Assembly (NCBI GenBank): GCA_022570795.1
Contig: JAKUDP010000005.1
Span: 1,028,002 to 1,092,001, forward strand
Origin: Sphaerulina vaccinii
Taxonomy: Eukaryota > Ascomycota > Dothideomycetes > Mycosphaerellales > Mycosphaerellaceae
DNA: 64,000 bases
Direction of reading: 5' to 3'
Position numbers and translations under genes: made by a program. The first letter of the stretch is position 1; each line of letters opens with the position of its first letter. Positions 21,405 to 32,332 of this stretch are shown here, in pieces. The notes under the pieces were generated by a model. That model was not told the origin of the DNA and searched no databases. It saw nothing but the letters and a program-made list of their open reading frames with translations.

Positions 21405-21974
21405 GCACCTTCGACGACAGTCCGCCTGCCAACACACGCTAGCCACACTGCCGCAGAAGTTCGAAGTGCATCTGCTCAAACAGGCTGATGGCAAGCTGTT
21501 ACCACAATGGGCAACTTGGTCGTTTCAGCCATGTCTTCTCTACGCCACGAAACAGCACTCATCGTCTGGACCTTTCGCCTTCCTGCAATACATTCTCCAT
21601 GTTAGTCCAACATGACGTTCATGAGCACAGTCACCGGAACAGCGGCTTCTATGCCATGCTCTATGATAACACTCGCATCGCCTCAGCTTCAGTTTGCGAT
21701 TGATGGGAGTATGTTACACACGCGCGCGCGCGACTACTTCGGCAATCGTGTTCGTTCTTGGCAACCGCATAACAAACTACTATCAACACTTCAATTCATC
21801 ATTTATGCGAGATGAGTCATCGCCACCAGCTCTTCGACAGGTCGGAATACACTCTGTGCCGTTCTGGAAAAGCTGATGTGCTGTGCAGATGACCCTGGGA
21901 GCGGTCCATCTTCCAAGATTCTTCAGATTCACCATACTTTGACATTCGCGGACCAGACTATGGTAGCCATTGGC
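21405..21974. other. Intergenic between cutinase promoter and SDR 3' end
   Basis: Nothing recognisable beyond a short CGCG run near 21720. Confidence 0.45.
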
Positions 21975-22893
21975 CTAACAGGCCCATCCTCCGTCGACAG
22001 CATATGTTGCACCTGTCACAAACGAAGCTTCATCACTAAGCAACCACGCAATGAGCTTCCCGACCTCGTCCGCTCGTGCGAGTCTGTTGATGGGAGTGGG
22101 ATGCATGTCATTCGGATCAACGCCTTCGAGAGCGTTACGCTTGTCCATCAGTGGAGTCTGGATCGAACCTGGAGTAACCTGGTATTCAGATCAGTTATGC
22201 TCCTTCTACACTTCTGGACTTTGATGAGAGAGTGCTCACCGCGTTGACACGAATGTCGCGACTTCCGACTTCCTTCGCAGCACTCTTCACCAAGCCCAGT
22301 ACACCATGTTTGCTTGCTGAGTATGCCGCATGGCCAGCAAAGCCTAGAGTTCCTTGAACAGAGCTCACGCAGACGATACTACCAGGAGATGACTTGTCCA
22401 TGTTGCGAAGCTGTGCTCTCATACAGTACATCATACCTGTCGCCAACATACATGTTAGCAGTGCATCCGATCGATCTTGAGATTATGGCATGAGTTGCGT
22501 GAAAGGAATGCATTGTTACTACGAACCTGTCAAGTTGACGCTCATAATCAGATCCCATTGTTGATCATCCAGTTCCTCTACATGTCTCGTTCCATGATGT
22601 TTGCCAATCACTCCAGCACAGTTCGCTGCACCCGTGAGTCTTCCAAACTTTTCGACAACCGAAGCTATCCAAGCATCAACTTCGGTTCTCTTGGAGACGT
22701 CCAACTTCGTAATCAAGACTTTGTCCTTTGGGTTCAGCGACTCGTGTGCTCGCGCAATAGCGGCATCATCAATGTCTCCCACTGCTACACTTGCACCTCT
22801 TGAGAGAAGAAGCTCAACAGCTGAGAGTCCAATGCCACTGGCGCCTCCTGTGACTGCGATCACCTGCCCCTCAAAATCATGGTCACGACTCAT
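21975..22893 (-). CDS. Short-chain dehydrogenase/reductase (SDR, classical type)
   Basis: Exons 22893-22527, 22436-22240 and 22178-21975 (introns of 90 and 61 nt) give 255 residues, the usual size of classical SDRs. Cofactor motif VTGGASGIGLSAVELL at residues about 13-28, GDIDDA after beta-2 (Asp suggests NAD preference), NCAGVIG for the NNAG motif, SSVQGTLGFAGHAAYSASKHG with the catalytic Ser, Tyr-x-x-x-Lys, and TPGSIQTPLMD after the active site. The C terminus is the expected TYAVDGGW. The substrate cannot be told; family members act on sugars, steroids and polyketides. No neighbouring biosynthetic enzymes suggest a gene cluster. Confidence 0.92.
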
Positions 22894-23269
22894 TGCTGTA
22901 CACAAGGCCTGATGATGTCAATCCTCAAGAAGCTTTGTTGTCGAAAATGTCCAAGAAGGTGTGGTGCGATGACAATCGTGTGCGAACAGTAACTCTGGTA
23001 CCAAGCTGCCGAGGAGCGGATAAATTGGTTGCGGCTGAATTTGAGCATCCGAAGTTCGGCATATGTGAGGTGTCCTGCTGTACAAGTCGTGATATTGATA
23101 TACCATAAGAAATAAGTCTTGCTCTATAGTCTGTAGCGGTCGACAGCGTCAAGTGTTCCTAGCCAAACTTTGACCAGTCCATGTTCACATCCTGTGAACA
23201 GCCAGCCTCCCATAAGTCGCTCAAACGCCGAACAGCAATATCGTCAAGTCATGCATATCCTTGGCCGCT
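22894..23269. other. Intergenic, SDR promoter side
   Basis: No feature recognised beyond presumed regulatory sequence. Confidence 0.4.
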
Positions 23270-24280
23270 TCATTGCGTGCCGAATTCGAGTGCAGCCAAA
23301 GCTTGCGAGTTCGAGAACTTGGGGCCATCAAATGGATTGGACTTGGTCGCATCTGCAGCTGGAGTGCTGATAACGTCCTCGAACTTGTGCTCACCAGCCA
23401 TGAGCTTGGCCCACTCTATGCGCTGCTCATCTGTCAGACACACCATGTCGACGTCGTTTTCAATGTTCTGAGACTTCCTGAAACTCTTGCGTGTGTCCTC
23501 TGAAGCGCCTGTGGTAGATTTCAAGAAGCCCTTTGCTGCAGATCTGGGCACATACGACCTGCGGGACGCTGTGCTGACCACACTGACTGGTCGAGGCTTC
23601 TTGCCATTGTCGGTGCGCGTTTCGTGGCGAGACATGCGGACGCTCTCTTGCGATGTCTCTTGTCTTGTAGATTCTGAAGATTCACCTCTGTATAGTGCAG
23701 GCACGGGCGGTACATCTGAGTCCGAGTCGTCAGGGTTAGACGACTTCCAGAAGGATGAACGAGATCTGCGTTTCGATTTGATGCTGGTCATGCTTGGTTG
23801 TCGTTGAAGCGTGTCCTCCGTTGCATGCCTGCTCCTGCGCTTGTCTGCTGGCAATGACGATGTTGTCGATTGTGTAGACTGGTCGATCGTGAACGGCATC
23901 GCTGGAAGTGTTGGCAATGCGTCAACTGGACCTCTGCTCGAATAGTTCTTGCTCGCAGTATTCCCTGACGGCAGGGCTGTAAGTGGGATGTCTCGGCCTT
24001 TGCGGTTGTGTTGCGACGAGTGTACTATCTTGGGCACTTCTGGAACGTCCTGCTCATTGTCGGGTCTTCCGCCAAACCAGCTGCGACGGTTGCTACCATG
24101 AGTAGACTTGGGTCGGGACATGCTATAAGCTCGACTTCTTCGATTCTGGTTCTTCGCAGTTTGATCGTGAGTGGTGACAAAGTTTGACGTTGGGCTGGCT
24201 CTTTGATATGATGATGATGGAGGTGGTGTCTGTCCCTGGCTCTTCCCACGCAAGGACTGGAGCCATGAAACGAGCCCCAT
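23270..24280 (-). CDS. Basic Ser/Arg-rich hypothetical protein
   Basis: A single exon of 336 residues from ATG 24280 (MGLVSWLQSLRGKSQG). The sequence is mostly low complexity, rich in Ser, Arg, Lys and Pro, with many RRxS-type sites typical of basophilic kinase targets. A more conserved-looking C-terminal block holds DMVCLTDEQRIEWAKLMAGEHKF followed by NPFDGPKFSNSQALAALEF. The MGLVS N terminus could be N-myristoylated (Gly2, Ser5), which is inference. No domain is recognised. It is probably a scaffold or a lineage-specific regulatory protein. Confidence 0.7.
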   Translation of the reverse strand: MGLVSWLQSLRGKSQGQTPPPSSSYQRASPTSNFVTTHDQTAKNQNRRSRAYSMSRPKSTHGSNRRSWFGGRPDNEQDVPEVPKIVHSSQHNRKGRDIPLTALPSGNTASKNYSSRGPVDALPTLPAMPFTIDQSTQSTTSSLPADKRRSRHATEDTLQRQPSMTSIKSKRRSRSSFWKSSNPDDSDSDVPPVPALYRGESSESTRQETSQESVRMSRHETRTDNGKKPRPVSVVSTASRRSYVPRSAAKGFLKSTTGASEDTRKSFRKSQNIENDVDMVCLTDEQRIEWAKLMAGEHKFEDVISTPAADATKSNPFDGPKFSNSQALAALEFGTQ

Positions 24281-24866
24281 GAGTTCCGAAGGCTAGTGGA
24301 TCAGAGGTTGATAAGATTTGCCGCAAATGAGCTGCAGTTGCGTGTCTGTCGACGTGGTATGGAATGGAGCACGAGAAGTCCAACGAATGTATACGAAACA
24401 ATGCGTAAGCTCTGCTGCTGATGTGGCTCGCGAGTCGCATTATACATGCCACACTACCCTCTTGTTGAGCGAGCGTTGCAGCAGCGAGCACAGGAGGGAG
24501 CTAATTGCTAGTGGTGCGAGCCGTTTTAGGCCGTCGCTTGACAGCCAGTATATCCTGAATGGGACTCACGCTACGCGCTACATGGACTCAATCGCGAAGC
24601 CAGCAGCCGTTGCGGCATCCTAGCTTGGAAACATCGATCGCAGATCGGTCTAGAGTACGTGTGCGGGCCCGGATCCAGATACTGCATGCACTCTCTTCAC
24701 AACGAGGGTGAAGTTTCGGTCGCAGTCATCAACTCAAATGCACGTTGATCTTGACTGGCATTATGTGGTCGAGAGCTGCAGCGTCGCACACCGTACTCTC
24801 CTTAGTCATGCCATGTCCCAAGTCTCTGGAACGTCCAGTTTTGAAGTTAGGTTCTCGGCAAGATCC
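24281..24866. other. Intergenic, nothing supported
   Basis: Presumed promoter of the Ser/Arg-rich protein gene. Open frames have no recognisable content. Confidence 0.4.
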
Positions 24867-25479
24867 TTAAATATTGGGGTTCACGAGTGCATCACAGCTT
24901 TTTATAAGCGGTAGCTTTCGCAGACCGTCAAAACGCCTCTGTGCTTGCAACGGTCGCCAATCGGTGCTGTTCAATCTCATCGAAAGTGGCAGCTGCGTCA
25001 GGACAGCTCCATCAGCTTGCTTGGCAGACACAATTTGTGCTGCAGTGAAATCGTTGAGGTGCTTCATATCTTACCAACAAACAGCTGGTAGAAGTTGTAG
25101 ATGGCTTCTTCATCGAGATGTGAAAGCCTCTCCTGGACGTCTGTGCTGAAGGCGAACTCCAGAACTGCGACGAGTCAGAATCATCATGCCACTGAAGTGA
25201 TCACTTTCTCGTGAAGAAAATGCTGGGCAAAAGTGTCGAGCCGAAGTGTGGTTCTCGGGCGTTCCAGAGCTTTAGTGCATCGTAGCTTCCATGTGGTCGA
25301 GAGGTGGCGATCTCCATGCCGTGCGCCACTCGTGCCTCGAAGCCCCAGTCTTCGCGTCCTTGGTGTGGCGCAACTAATCCGTTCTCAGGCACACGCCTTG
25401 TTGGATTTCTTGTTTTGCGGTGCGAAGAAGCGCCAGAGAGCAGAGCAGTGACAGCGCGCCGAGATTTTGACGATACCAT
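24867..25479 (-). CDS. Possible three-exon hypothetical protein
   Basis: The first frame starts at ATG 25479 and runs 92 residues (through GREDWGFEARVAHGMEI) to a stop at 25201. Coding-like stretches continue at about 25164-25075 (LEFAFSTDVQERLSHL, EEAIYNFYQLFV) and 25039-24867 (AQIVSAKQADGAVLTQLPL). These two are linked by a plausible intron (GTAAGA to CTGCAG), but I could not join the first exon in phase. It may be one gene with an undetected splice choice, or a short gene followed by remnants. No family is recognised. Confidence 0.35.
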
Positions 25480-26300
25480 GCTCGCTGCAGCAGCAGTAAA
25501 CCAAGACTATGATGTCTGCTTGGCGAATGTCACAAATGTTGCATGGGCTGTCTGGCCCCTTCGACATAGAAGCTTTTCAGACCGTTGTATGTAATGTGCA
25601 CATGCACCGAGGGTAGTCGTCAGCCAGCCACAATACTGATCAATTGGGTATGGCGTTTCATGCATGTGTAGCGACTTGGTGCAAGCCTTCCACAATTGTA
25701 GCCACTTCCCAAGCAAGAATGGCACTCAAGCCGACGGAACAGTACAGTTATTACTGAAGGATAGCTGTGTGCTTCGCCTTCGTTCGGACCATACCAAGAT
25801 TTGATCACGAATGCCGGAAGAGTTCCGGCATCAGCATTTGGTTCTCATTGTGTGGTAGAGTTCGACTGGTTCGGTACATTCGCTGCCGTGGCTGTTGTAG
25901 AGATAGTTTCTGGAATGTACCGGAGTGCTTCACAGCAGTGTCCACCATTGACTCTAGGGCTAAGGCACGAACATTGAGTGCTGTCCCGAAGAGTCGCTGG
26001 CATCATGCTATGCTGTGCACAGAAATATGCTGGCTAGTACCTTAGCTTGCGTATGAGAGACCATGATGTTGCAAACGCAGTTCAAGTTCAAGTGGGAGTA
26101 GATACGTCGTGGTAAGAACAGACACGGCGCATATCGGAGCTGTTATGCGGGTACGTAGCGGCTTGAACCACAGTGCCTAGTATAGTTATTGAAATGCTTG
26201 CTTAATCTGCACTGTTGACTGAGCTGATGATCGAGCTTGTCGAACCTGCCGGTTGGCACAACAGTGGTCCTGCCAGGTGGGAACTCTCTTCGTGATAGCC
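25480..26300. other. Intergenic, nothing supported
   Basis: Short frames only. Confidence 0.4.
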
Positions 26301-26452
26301 AGGACCATAATACCATGCCGGACTGTCCTGTATGATCGACCAGTGGAATTGAGATATCAAGGACCGGAATACCATGTCGTAGTGTCCTGTGTGATCGACC
26401 CATGGAAGACCAGAGTTTGATGTTGCACTGAGCTGTGTGATTGACCAGTGGT
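26301..26452. repeat. Degenerate tandem repeat, about 47-bp units, three copies
   Basis: Units at 26301-26347 and 26360-26406 share AGGACC, AATACCATG, GTCCTGT and GATCGACC in order. A third, weaker unit at 26408-26452 ends GTGTGATTGACCAGTGG. No coding role is apparent. Confidence 0.65.
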
Positions 26453-26733
26453 TTGATGGGTCCAATATATCGGGGTGTCAACAATCCGAGCAAGTCTCTA
26501 CTCTATCGTATTGATATCGTACTGGATTTGAGCAGTCCTGATCGTCGTGCTGTGCAGTGGTAGAATGCCTTATAGAACCACTGTTCTCACTGCCGTATAT
26601 CCTTTCCAGAATCCAGCTGGCACTATGGAATGAAAGATCGTCGTCTGACCTCCGCGGCCGCGCACATCTGCTTCGAATGTGTAAAAATTGCCAGTCCAAA
26701 TTGGCTGCAGGACATGGCCAGAGAAGAAGTCGC
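26453..26733. other. Intergenic 3' of CGR1
   Basis: Nothing recognised. Confidence 0.4.
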
Positions 26734-27134
26734 TCATGACTTGAGCAGTTTATTCCGCTTCTCTCTCCGCTTCAGACGCTCAACACGCTTCTTGTGCATC
26801 TTCTCGGCCATTTTCGCATATCGTTCCTTCTCCTCCTTTGCAGCACGCTTGTCCTTGATGGCCTGAATGCGCCTCTGCAGACGGGAAATCAGTTCTAGTA
26901 CATGGACATAGACCGTGTGTATTTGAGGAAGGCACCAACCTGTCGCTCCTGCTCCTTTTCTCCCTTCATTTCGTTTTCCACTTTCTTCACCTCAGCGGCC
27001 TGCGACTCTCGCGCAACTCTTTTCGCGTAGCTCGTCTGGCCAGAGGTAGGTCGGAAGGCCTTTTTCGGTTCGTGCCACTGCTTGCCATTCTTGCGCAGGC
27101 CGGCGACCGCAGCTGAAGGAGTTGCGACGGACAT
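26734..27134 (-). CDS. CGR1: rRNA-processing protein Cgr1
   Basis: Exons 27134-26940 and 26874-26734 (65-nt intron) encode 111 residues, the usual small size. The N-terminal part reads GKQWHEPKKAFRPTSGQTSYAKR, and the C-terminal half is the hallmark basic coiled coil: RRIQAIKDKRAAKEEKERYA, then EKMHKKRVERLKRREKRN and LLKS. Cgr1 is a nucleolar protein needed for processing of pre-rRNA of the 60S subunit. The start ATG at 27134 (MSVATPSA) fits the family; the longer frame upstream begins with GTG. It diverges from the mitochondrial carrier gene, with about 340 bases of shared upstream sequence. Confidence 0.93.
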
Positions 27135-27474
27135 TTTCACGTTCGATACTGTCAGTGCAGGGATTGCGATGGTTTGAAGCTGAAGAGAAGGAGAAAATCG
27201 AACCAAAATGGCGGGCAGCAATCGATAAGGGTCGACCACAGGACGCCCTGACGCTAAACATGGACCTGCAGGTGCGCCTTTTTCTGCTGTGATGTCGTAT
27301 CATACATTATTGGAGAAACTTCAAACGCTCCTCAGGACTTTGCGCTGTGTGTTGACGTGGCCCCCATAGTCACCGTCTTGTGCTCGCTGGCATAATCAGA
27401 ATGCTTCCAAGGTAGCATCGACTATCTCTATTCCTATCCCCACTCGGAACGCATATCAATCGCAGACCGCTACC
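27135..27474. promoter_or_regulatory. Shared divergent promoter, CGR1 / mitochondrial carrier
   Basis: 340 bases between the two ATGs. Pyrimidine-rich leaders precede both starts; no TATA box is seen. Confidence 0.45.
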
Positions 27475-28467
27475 ATGGATGCTCAGCCAGCAGCTCCCTT
27501 TGAGCCTACAAATCCCTTGAGCAAGCAGCAGACATCACCTGCACTGGCACAGCCGACCAGTAGTCAAGCGGAAGAAGCACTCAGAGACATCGCATATGGC
27601 TCACTTGCTGGCATTGTGGGCAAGGTTGTCGAATATCCTTTTGACACGGTAAAAGTACGTCTGCAGTCACAGCCCGACCACCTGCCTCTTCGCTACACTG
27701 GACCACTGGATTGTTTCAAGCAGAGTCTAGCACAAGACGGTGTGCGGGGTCTATATCGCGGAGTGAGTGCACCGCTGGTTGGTGCAGCAGCAGAGAATGC
27801 CTCTCTCTTCTGGGCATACAGACTTGCACAAGATGTGCTGAAGGCTACTGTCCTCCCAGAGACGGTGGAAGGCGAGAAACTGCCTCTGGGTGCCCTAGTC
27901 ACAGCGGGAGCCATGTCGGGCTGCGTGACATCCGTTGTTCTCACACCGATTGAGCTTGTGAAGTGCCGGATGCAAGTACCTTCACAATCACCTCTCGATC
28001 CCACGTTACGAGCAGCAACGCAGGGTCCACTTGCAATCATCTCAGACGTATGGCGAAGAGAAGGCTTAGCAGGTTTCTGGCGAGGACAATTGGGTACTTT
28101 GCTTCGAGAAACAGGAGGTGGTGCGGCATGGTTTGGCAGTTATGAGACTCTGTCGTTATACTTCAAGAAACGTCTAAGGAACCCCGAAAAGGACAGTCTA
28201 CCACTCTGGCAACAAATGTCATCTGGAGCGATCGCTGGCATGGCGTATAACTTTGTCTTTTTTCCTGCGGATACGATCAAAAGCAAGATCCAGACTGGGG
28301 AGATCACGAACGTCAAACCCACGTTTAGTAGTGTTGGAAAGGAGCTGTTCAAGGCGCATGGTATTAAAGGACTTTATCGTGGGTGTGGTATAACTGTTGC
28401 GAGGAGTGCGCCCAGTTCGGCGCTGATTTTCACGATTTATGAGTACTTGAGGAAGACATTTGGGTGA
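27475..28467 (+). CDS. Mitochondrial carrier, ornithine/basic amino acid type (Arg-13/Ort1-like)
   Basis: An intronless 330-residue protein from ACCATGG. It has three carrier repeats with signatures YPFDTVKVRLQ, TPIELVKCRMQ and FPADTIKSKIQ, each followed by GLYRG, GFWRG and GLYRG-type motifs, and six hydrophobic segments. RETGGGAAWFGSYE in repeat 2 and the overall layout fit the fungal Arg-13/AmcA/Ort1 group, which exchanges ornithine across the inner mitochondrial membrane for arginine synthesis. The N-terminal 35 residues are Pro/Gln-rich and not a classical presequence, as usual for carriers. Substrate assignment is by resemblance, not by contact residues checked one by one. Confidence 0.85.
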   Translation: MDAQPAAPFEPTNPLSKQQTSPALAQPTSSQAEEALRDIAYGSLAGIVGKVVEYPFDTVKVRLQSQPDHLPLRYTGPLDCFKQSLAQDGVRGLYRGVSAPLVGAAAENASLFWAYRLAQDVLKATVLPETVEGEKLPLGALVTAGAMSGCVTSVVLTPIELVKCRMQVPSQSPLDPTLRAATQGPLAIISDVWRREGLAGFWRGQLGTLLRETGGGAAWFGSYETLSLYFKKRLRNPEKDSLPLWQQMSSGAIAGMAYNFVFFPADTIKSKIQTGEITNVKPTFSSVGKELFKAHGIKGLYRGCGITVARSAPSSALIFTIYEYLRKTFG

Positions 28468-29150
28468 TCCGTCAGCCAGGATAGAGCTGCATAGATGATA
28501 GAGGTCCGAGTTGCAAGCATAGCGTGGCGTTTTGAGCGAAAGCTTTGTGGTTAGAGAAAATGCCCCTTCGTGGATAGGGAGAGGCTGTAGTCTACGAGAA
28601 AGTGGCTACAGTCTGACAATACATGTTCTAAACTGTTTGAATGCTATTAGGTTGTTTCTCATACGTTTGCAAAAGTGTTTTCGTGTGCTACAATTGACTC
28701 TACTGCTCATGCTTTGCTGCTCGGTGCACCTTTTGTTTTTCTACCACTTGGCTGGATTCATGACCTGGCCGCTCAAGTGATATGTCATTCTATTCTTCGG
28801 AGTGGCAGCTGTATGGTAGTCAGTGTAAGTTCAGCTCGACAGGGCCTGCCTCGCTGCCGTAGAGTGAGTGTCCCATTCATTGAAGCACTTCTCCATCGAG
28901 ACTTGGCCTATACGCGCTCTGACAACTTCTGAACATGCACTCTCCTTTGCCGTTTCCAGGTCTAGATTGAATTGTTGTACAGTGTATATACAATCTCTCA
29001 CCCCGCAACCCACCATGTCCCAGGTTCTCGAATGGTGTCTCCCTCCCTCCAAGTTGGCGTCACCACTTCCTGAGCTCTGACATGGCTCTAGCCCAGCTGC
29101 TGTCTCCTTTCCCTTTGCTGATGGTAGTATTCGCTGTTATCATGTATCGT
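28468..29150. other. Convergent intergenic region
   Basis: 3' regions of the carrier and ATP synthase e genes. Short frames only. Confidence 0.45.
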
Positions 29151-29565
29151 CTACGGGCTGTCCTTTGCAACCTTTTGCAAGTATGCTTCGAGATCGAATT
29201 TAGGGTCCTCTGGGTTCGTTATCACTAGAAAGGACCTCATATCAGTATCGAAGCGCGAGAAGAGCAGTACGTATAGTTCTTCATACCGCCATCGCCTGTC
29301 CGCGGGGCGTTCTGCTCTGCAAACTTCGACTTTGCGCTTGCTATCAGCTTGGCTTTGCGATCGTATTCTGCCTGGGCTGCGGCGGCCTTGTCTCTCGAGT
29401 GGATTCCTTGCTGGTGTGAGAAGCCGTAGAAGACACCGAAGACGAGCGCGCCCCATCGGAGGACCTGTGATTGCATATAGTTAGATGCGCCATTCTTCCA
29501 ATGCGAATCCCTTTGCGCGGGAAGAAAAGTTGGGAGCAGCTCACATTTACCCCCGTAGAGGCCAT
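29151..29565 (-). CDS. ATP21: F1Fo ATP synthase subunit e
   Basis: Three exons (29565-29545, 29464-29287, 29209-29151) give 85 residues. The first exon holds only seven codons (MASTGVN). VLRWGALVFGVFYGFSHQ is the single membrane segment with the GxxxG-like dimerisation motif (GALVFG), followed by HSRDKAAAAQAEYDRKAKLI, a charged helix. The end DPKFDLEAYLQKVAKDSP is typical. Subunit e (yeast Tim11/Atp21) sits in the inner mitochondrial membrane and supports ATP synthase dimers and cristae shape. It is divergent to dynein intermediate chain, with the ATGs about 263 bases apart. Confidence 0.9.
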
Positions 29566-29828
29566 TGCGGGATGTGAGGGTGGTGGATCTTCTCGTAGAA
29601 GTTGATGGAGGAACCGGCAGATGTGTGGTGGTCGTAGAGTGGATGGACGTTGGCCTGCGGTAAGTGTGTTGTAGTGGTTGAATGCTCTCTGCTCGGTGAA
29701 GCTGTCGTTGTCTCAATGGCTTCAGACCCTCTTCCTCTTCCGACTATCTCCGATCTCAGGCGCGTCCCCTACAACTACAGCGTTTCTGAGGTATACTACC
29801 TTACTACTCACATCTCGGAGATGCAGCC

Positions 29829-31877
29829 ATGTCGTCTTCTTCGTCGATGCAGCAGCGCAAGGAGGAGATTCTCGCAAAGAAGGCCAAGTTAGCAGAGCTG
29901 AAGCGACAGCGAGAACTACGCCAAAAGGACCTCAACACCACGCGCCATAGCCTCGATGCTTCCGATCTGGTCTCGCCGTCACCGCAGCGCATCACCAGCA
30001 GCGGCAGCAGCATCAAGCGGGAAGACATTGAATCGCTGATCTCGTCTTTGGTCGATCGTCCTGCCTCCACTGCCAACACTACCACCTCTGCCTCCCACCA
30101 CTCTGACGAAGGGCATGCCTCGCCCTCAGCAGCAGCAAGGACTTCCGATGCCCACAGCGAACCGCAGACACTCTCCTTTGCAGCCTTGACGACAGTGTAC
30201 GAGATTCCCGTGGAGTCCAAGCCAGAGTACATTACCTACAGCAAGGGTGTGCAAACTGCATCAGATGGATGGCAACAGACCAGCGTTGATAGTGCAGAGA
30301 CCGCCAATAGGGACGCTACATCTGCGAGTCCAACGCGGAGACGGCGGAATCTAAGTCCACGGGCCCGAGAGCTGCAGGAAGAGGAGATCCGCCAGCGTTT
30401 GCGCCAGGAGATTGAGGAAGAACTACGGGCTCTGCAATTGGACGATCATGTTGTGCCAGAGAAGGAACGCTATCCTGCTCGAGCCCTCGCACCTGAAGAG
30501 CTCAGTGCTGTGACCAGCAGCAATGACTTCCTAGACTTTGTGGAGCGCAGTAGCAAGGTCATCGAACGAGCGCTCGACGAGGAGTACGATGTGTTAGCCG
30601 ACTATGCAGCGAATGCGCGAGCTGCCGAGGATGACGACGATGAATATGTTGGTAGACGAGGCAGAAGAGTGAAAGAAGTTGCTTCATTCAAATTACAGAA
30701 CGAGATGGGGAAGAAACGCATGATCAGCGACATCGACTTCAGCCCCAAGTTCCCGGAACTGATATGTACAGCCTACACCAAGTCACAGTCCTCACCTCAT
30801 ACTCCTCCTGGTCTGCTGAATGTTTGGAACATGCATCTCAAGGGGCGACCAGAGTACAGCCTGCACGCCACTTCGGATCTGCTCTCCTGCCAATTCCACC
30901 CCTTTCACCCATCCTTGATTTTGGGAGGCACATACAGCGGGCAACTATGTCTATGGGACACGCGTGCACGCAATCAAAGGACCGGCGAGCCTGTTCAGAA
31001 GACGCCGCTTACAGGAGGCAGAACTGGCCATGCACACCCAATTTACAGTTTGGCGACAGTGGGTACGCAGAACGCAAGCTCAGTAGTGTCAGTGAGCACA
31101 GATGGTGTGGTATGTGCATGGTCAACAGACATTCTCACCCAACCCCAGGAGTACTTGGAATTGCACGCTCCGAACCCTTCGGCATACAAGACCGATGATG
31201 TGGCTCCAACATGTATATCATTTCCGGCGTCAGACCCAACCTATTTCCTTGCAGGTACGGAACAAGGCTCGATCTTCCCTGTGCATCGATATGACCGTGC
31301 AGGCGCCAAGTCAGGAGTCGATGCTCGAACAAGCTACCGCGGCCACGAAGCTCCAGTCACAGGTATCGACTTTCATCCTGCCAGGGGTAAGATAGACCTT
31401 GGAGATCTCTTTGTCAGCTGTGGTCTCGACTGGAGTGTCAAAGTGTGGCGTGCTCGTCCGCCATCAACCACTTCAAGCACGATATCAGGCAATGCTGAGA
31501 TTGTGAAGCCCTTACTCGAGATCCAGCGCGAGGATAGTGTCTACGATGCGAAATGGTCGCCCACGAAACCCGGCATCTTTGGCTGTGTCGACGGTAGTGG
31601 ACGATTCGATATCTACGATATCAATGCGAGCTCCGAAGTGCCTGTTGGTGGCGCAAGGCCTAGCCATCAGGAGAAGGATATATACTCACTCAAGAGCTTG
31701 AACAAACTTGCGTGGGAGAAGAACCAGGGTCGGCATGTAGCGGTTGGAGGACTCGATGGTGTCACCACGGTGTTCGAGGTTGGCAGCGAACTTGGTGGCG
31801 CTGATACCAAGAGCGATGCGTGGCTTGGGATCAAGAAATTTGTTGCTAGGCAGGCTAAGAGTAAGGTGGACCTATGA
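29829..31877 (+). CDS. Cytoplasmic dynein intermediate chain (WD40)
   Basis: A single exon of 682 residues. The N-terminal KKAKLAELKRQRELRQ is the coiled coil that binds dynactin p150. A Ser-rich segment follows, then TLSFAALTTVYEIPV near residue 118, then SKGVQTA, the usual light-chain-binding neighbourhood. From about residue 300 come WD40 repeats, with blocks such as LLNVWNMH, LICTAYTKS, LILGGTYSGQLCLWDTR, DGVVCAWSTD and FVSCGLDWSVKVWRA. The intermediate chain anchors cargo adaptors and light chains to the dynein motor, which moves nuclei and endosomes along microtubules in hyphae. Length and order match the Pac11/NudI family. Confidence 0.93.
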   Translation: MSSSSSMQQRKEEILAKKAKLAELKRQRELRQKDLNTTRHSLDASDLVSPSPQRITSSGSSIKREDIESLISSLVDRPASTANTTTSASHHSDEGHASPSAAARTSDAHSEPQTLSFAALTTVYEIPVESKPEYITYSKGVQTASDGWQQTSVDSAETANRDATSASPTRRRRNLSPRARELQEEEIRQRLRQEIEEELRALQLDDHVVPEKERYPARALAPEELSAVTSSNDFLDFVERSSKVIERALDEEYDVLADYAANARAAEDDDDEYVGRRGRRVKEVASFKLQNEMGKKRMISDIDFSPKFPELICTAYTKSQSSPHTPPGLLNVWNMHLKGRPEYSLHATSDLLSCQFHPFHPSLILGGTYSGQLCLWDTRARNQRTGEPVQKTPLTGGRTGHAHPIYSLATVGTQNASSVVSVSTDGVVCAWSTDILTQPQEYLELHAPNPSAYKTDDVAPTCISFPASDPTYFLAGTEQGSIFPVHRYDRAGAKSGVDARTSYRGHEAPVTGIDFHPARGKIDLGDLFVSCGLDWSVKVWRARPPSTTSSTISGNAEIVKPLLEIQREDSVYDAKWSPTKPGIFGCVDGSGRFDIYDINASSEVPVGGARPSHQEKDIYSLKSLNKLAWEKNQGRHVAVGGLDGVTTVFEVGSELGGADTKSDAWLGIKKFVARQAKSKVDL

Positions 31878-32332
31878 CCTGTGCTAGAATGTCTCGTTGT
31901 TAGATACCCATATCGCGTTCACGCATGTTCAAACTCCTCGGAACCTCCTTTCCAGTGGCATGATCACATTCTGTGGTAGGAGCCAATGCCAGACTGCCAG
32001 ACACCGTTACCGTTGACTTGAAGACCAAGCATTGCAGCTTGTCCACTGTGTCTGTCAGGCTGTACTCAGCTGATCAGTAGGTCCGCTTCGATAGTCGCGC
32101 TTGGGTCCATTGGTCTTCGCGTTGCAGGTTGAGCTGCTCGGTCACGCATGATCGGGTACCCTCGACTGGAGGGATCTCAGATCAATCTTGCTGCTTCAAG
32201 CGTCGGCTGGAACGACCTGAGAACGAGGACAATCATCCATAAGAATAGGTAGGACCATCTCTTTCGTCAGACTAGAAGAAAAAGTAAGCTTTTGAATAGT
32301 CGCCTACGAGGGGGCGATCATGGGCATTTAGC
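31878..32332. other. Convergent 3' region
   Basis: Between dynein IC and threonine aldolase. Nothing recognised. Confidence 0.45.
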
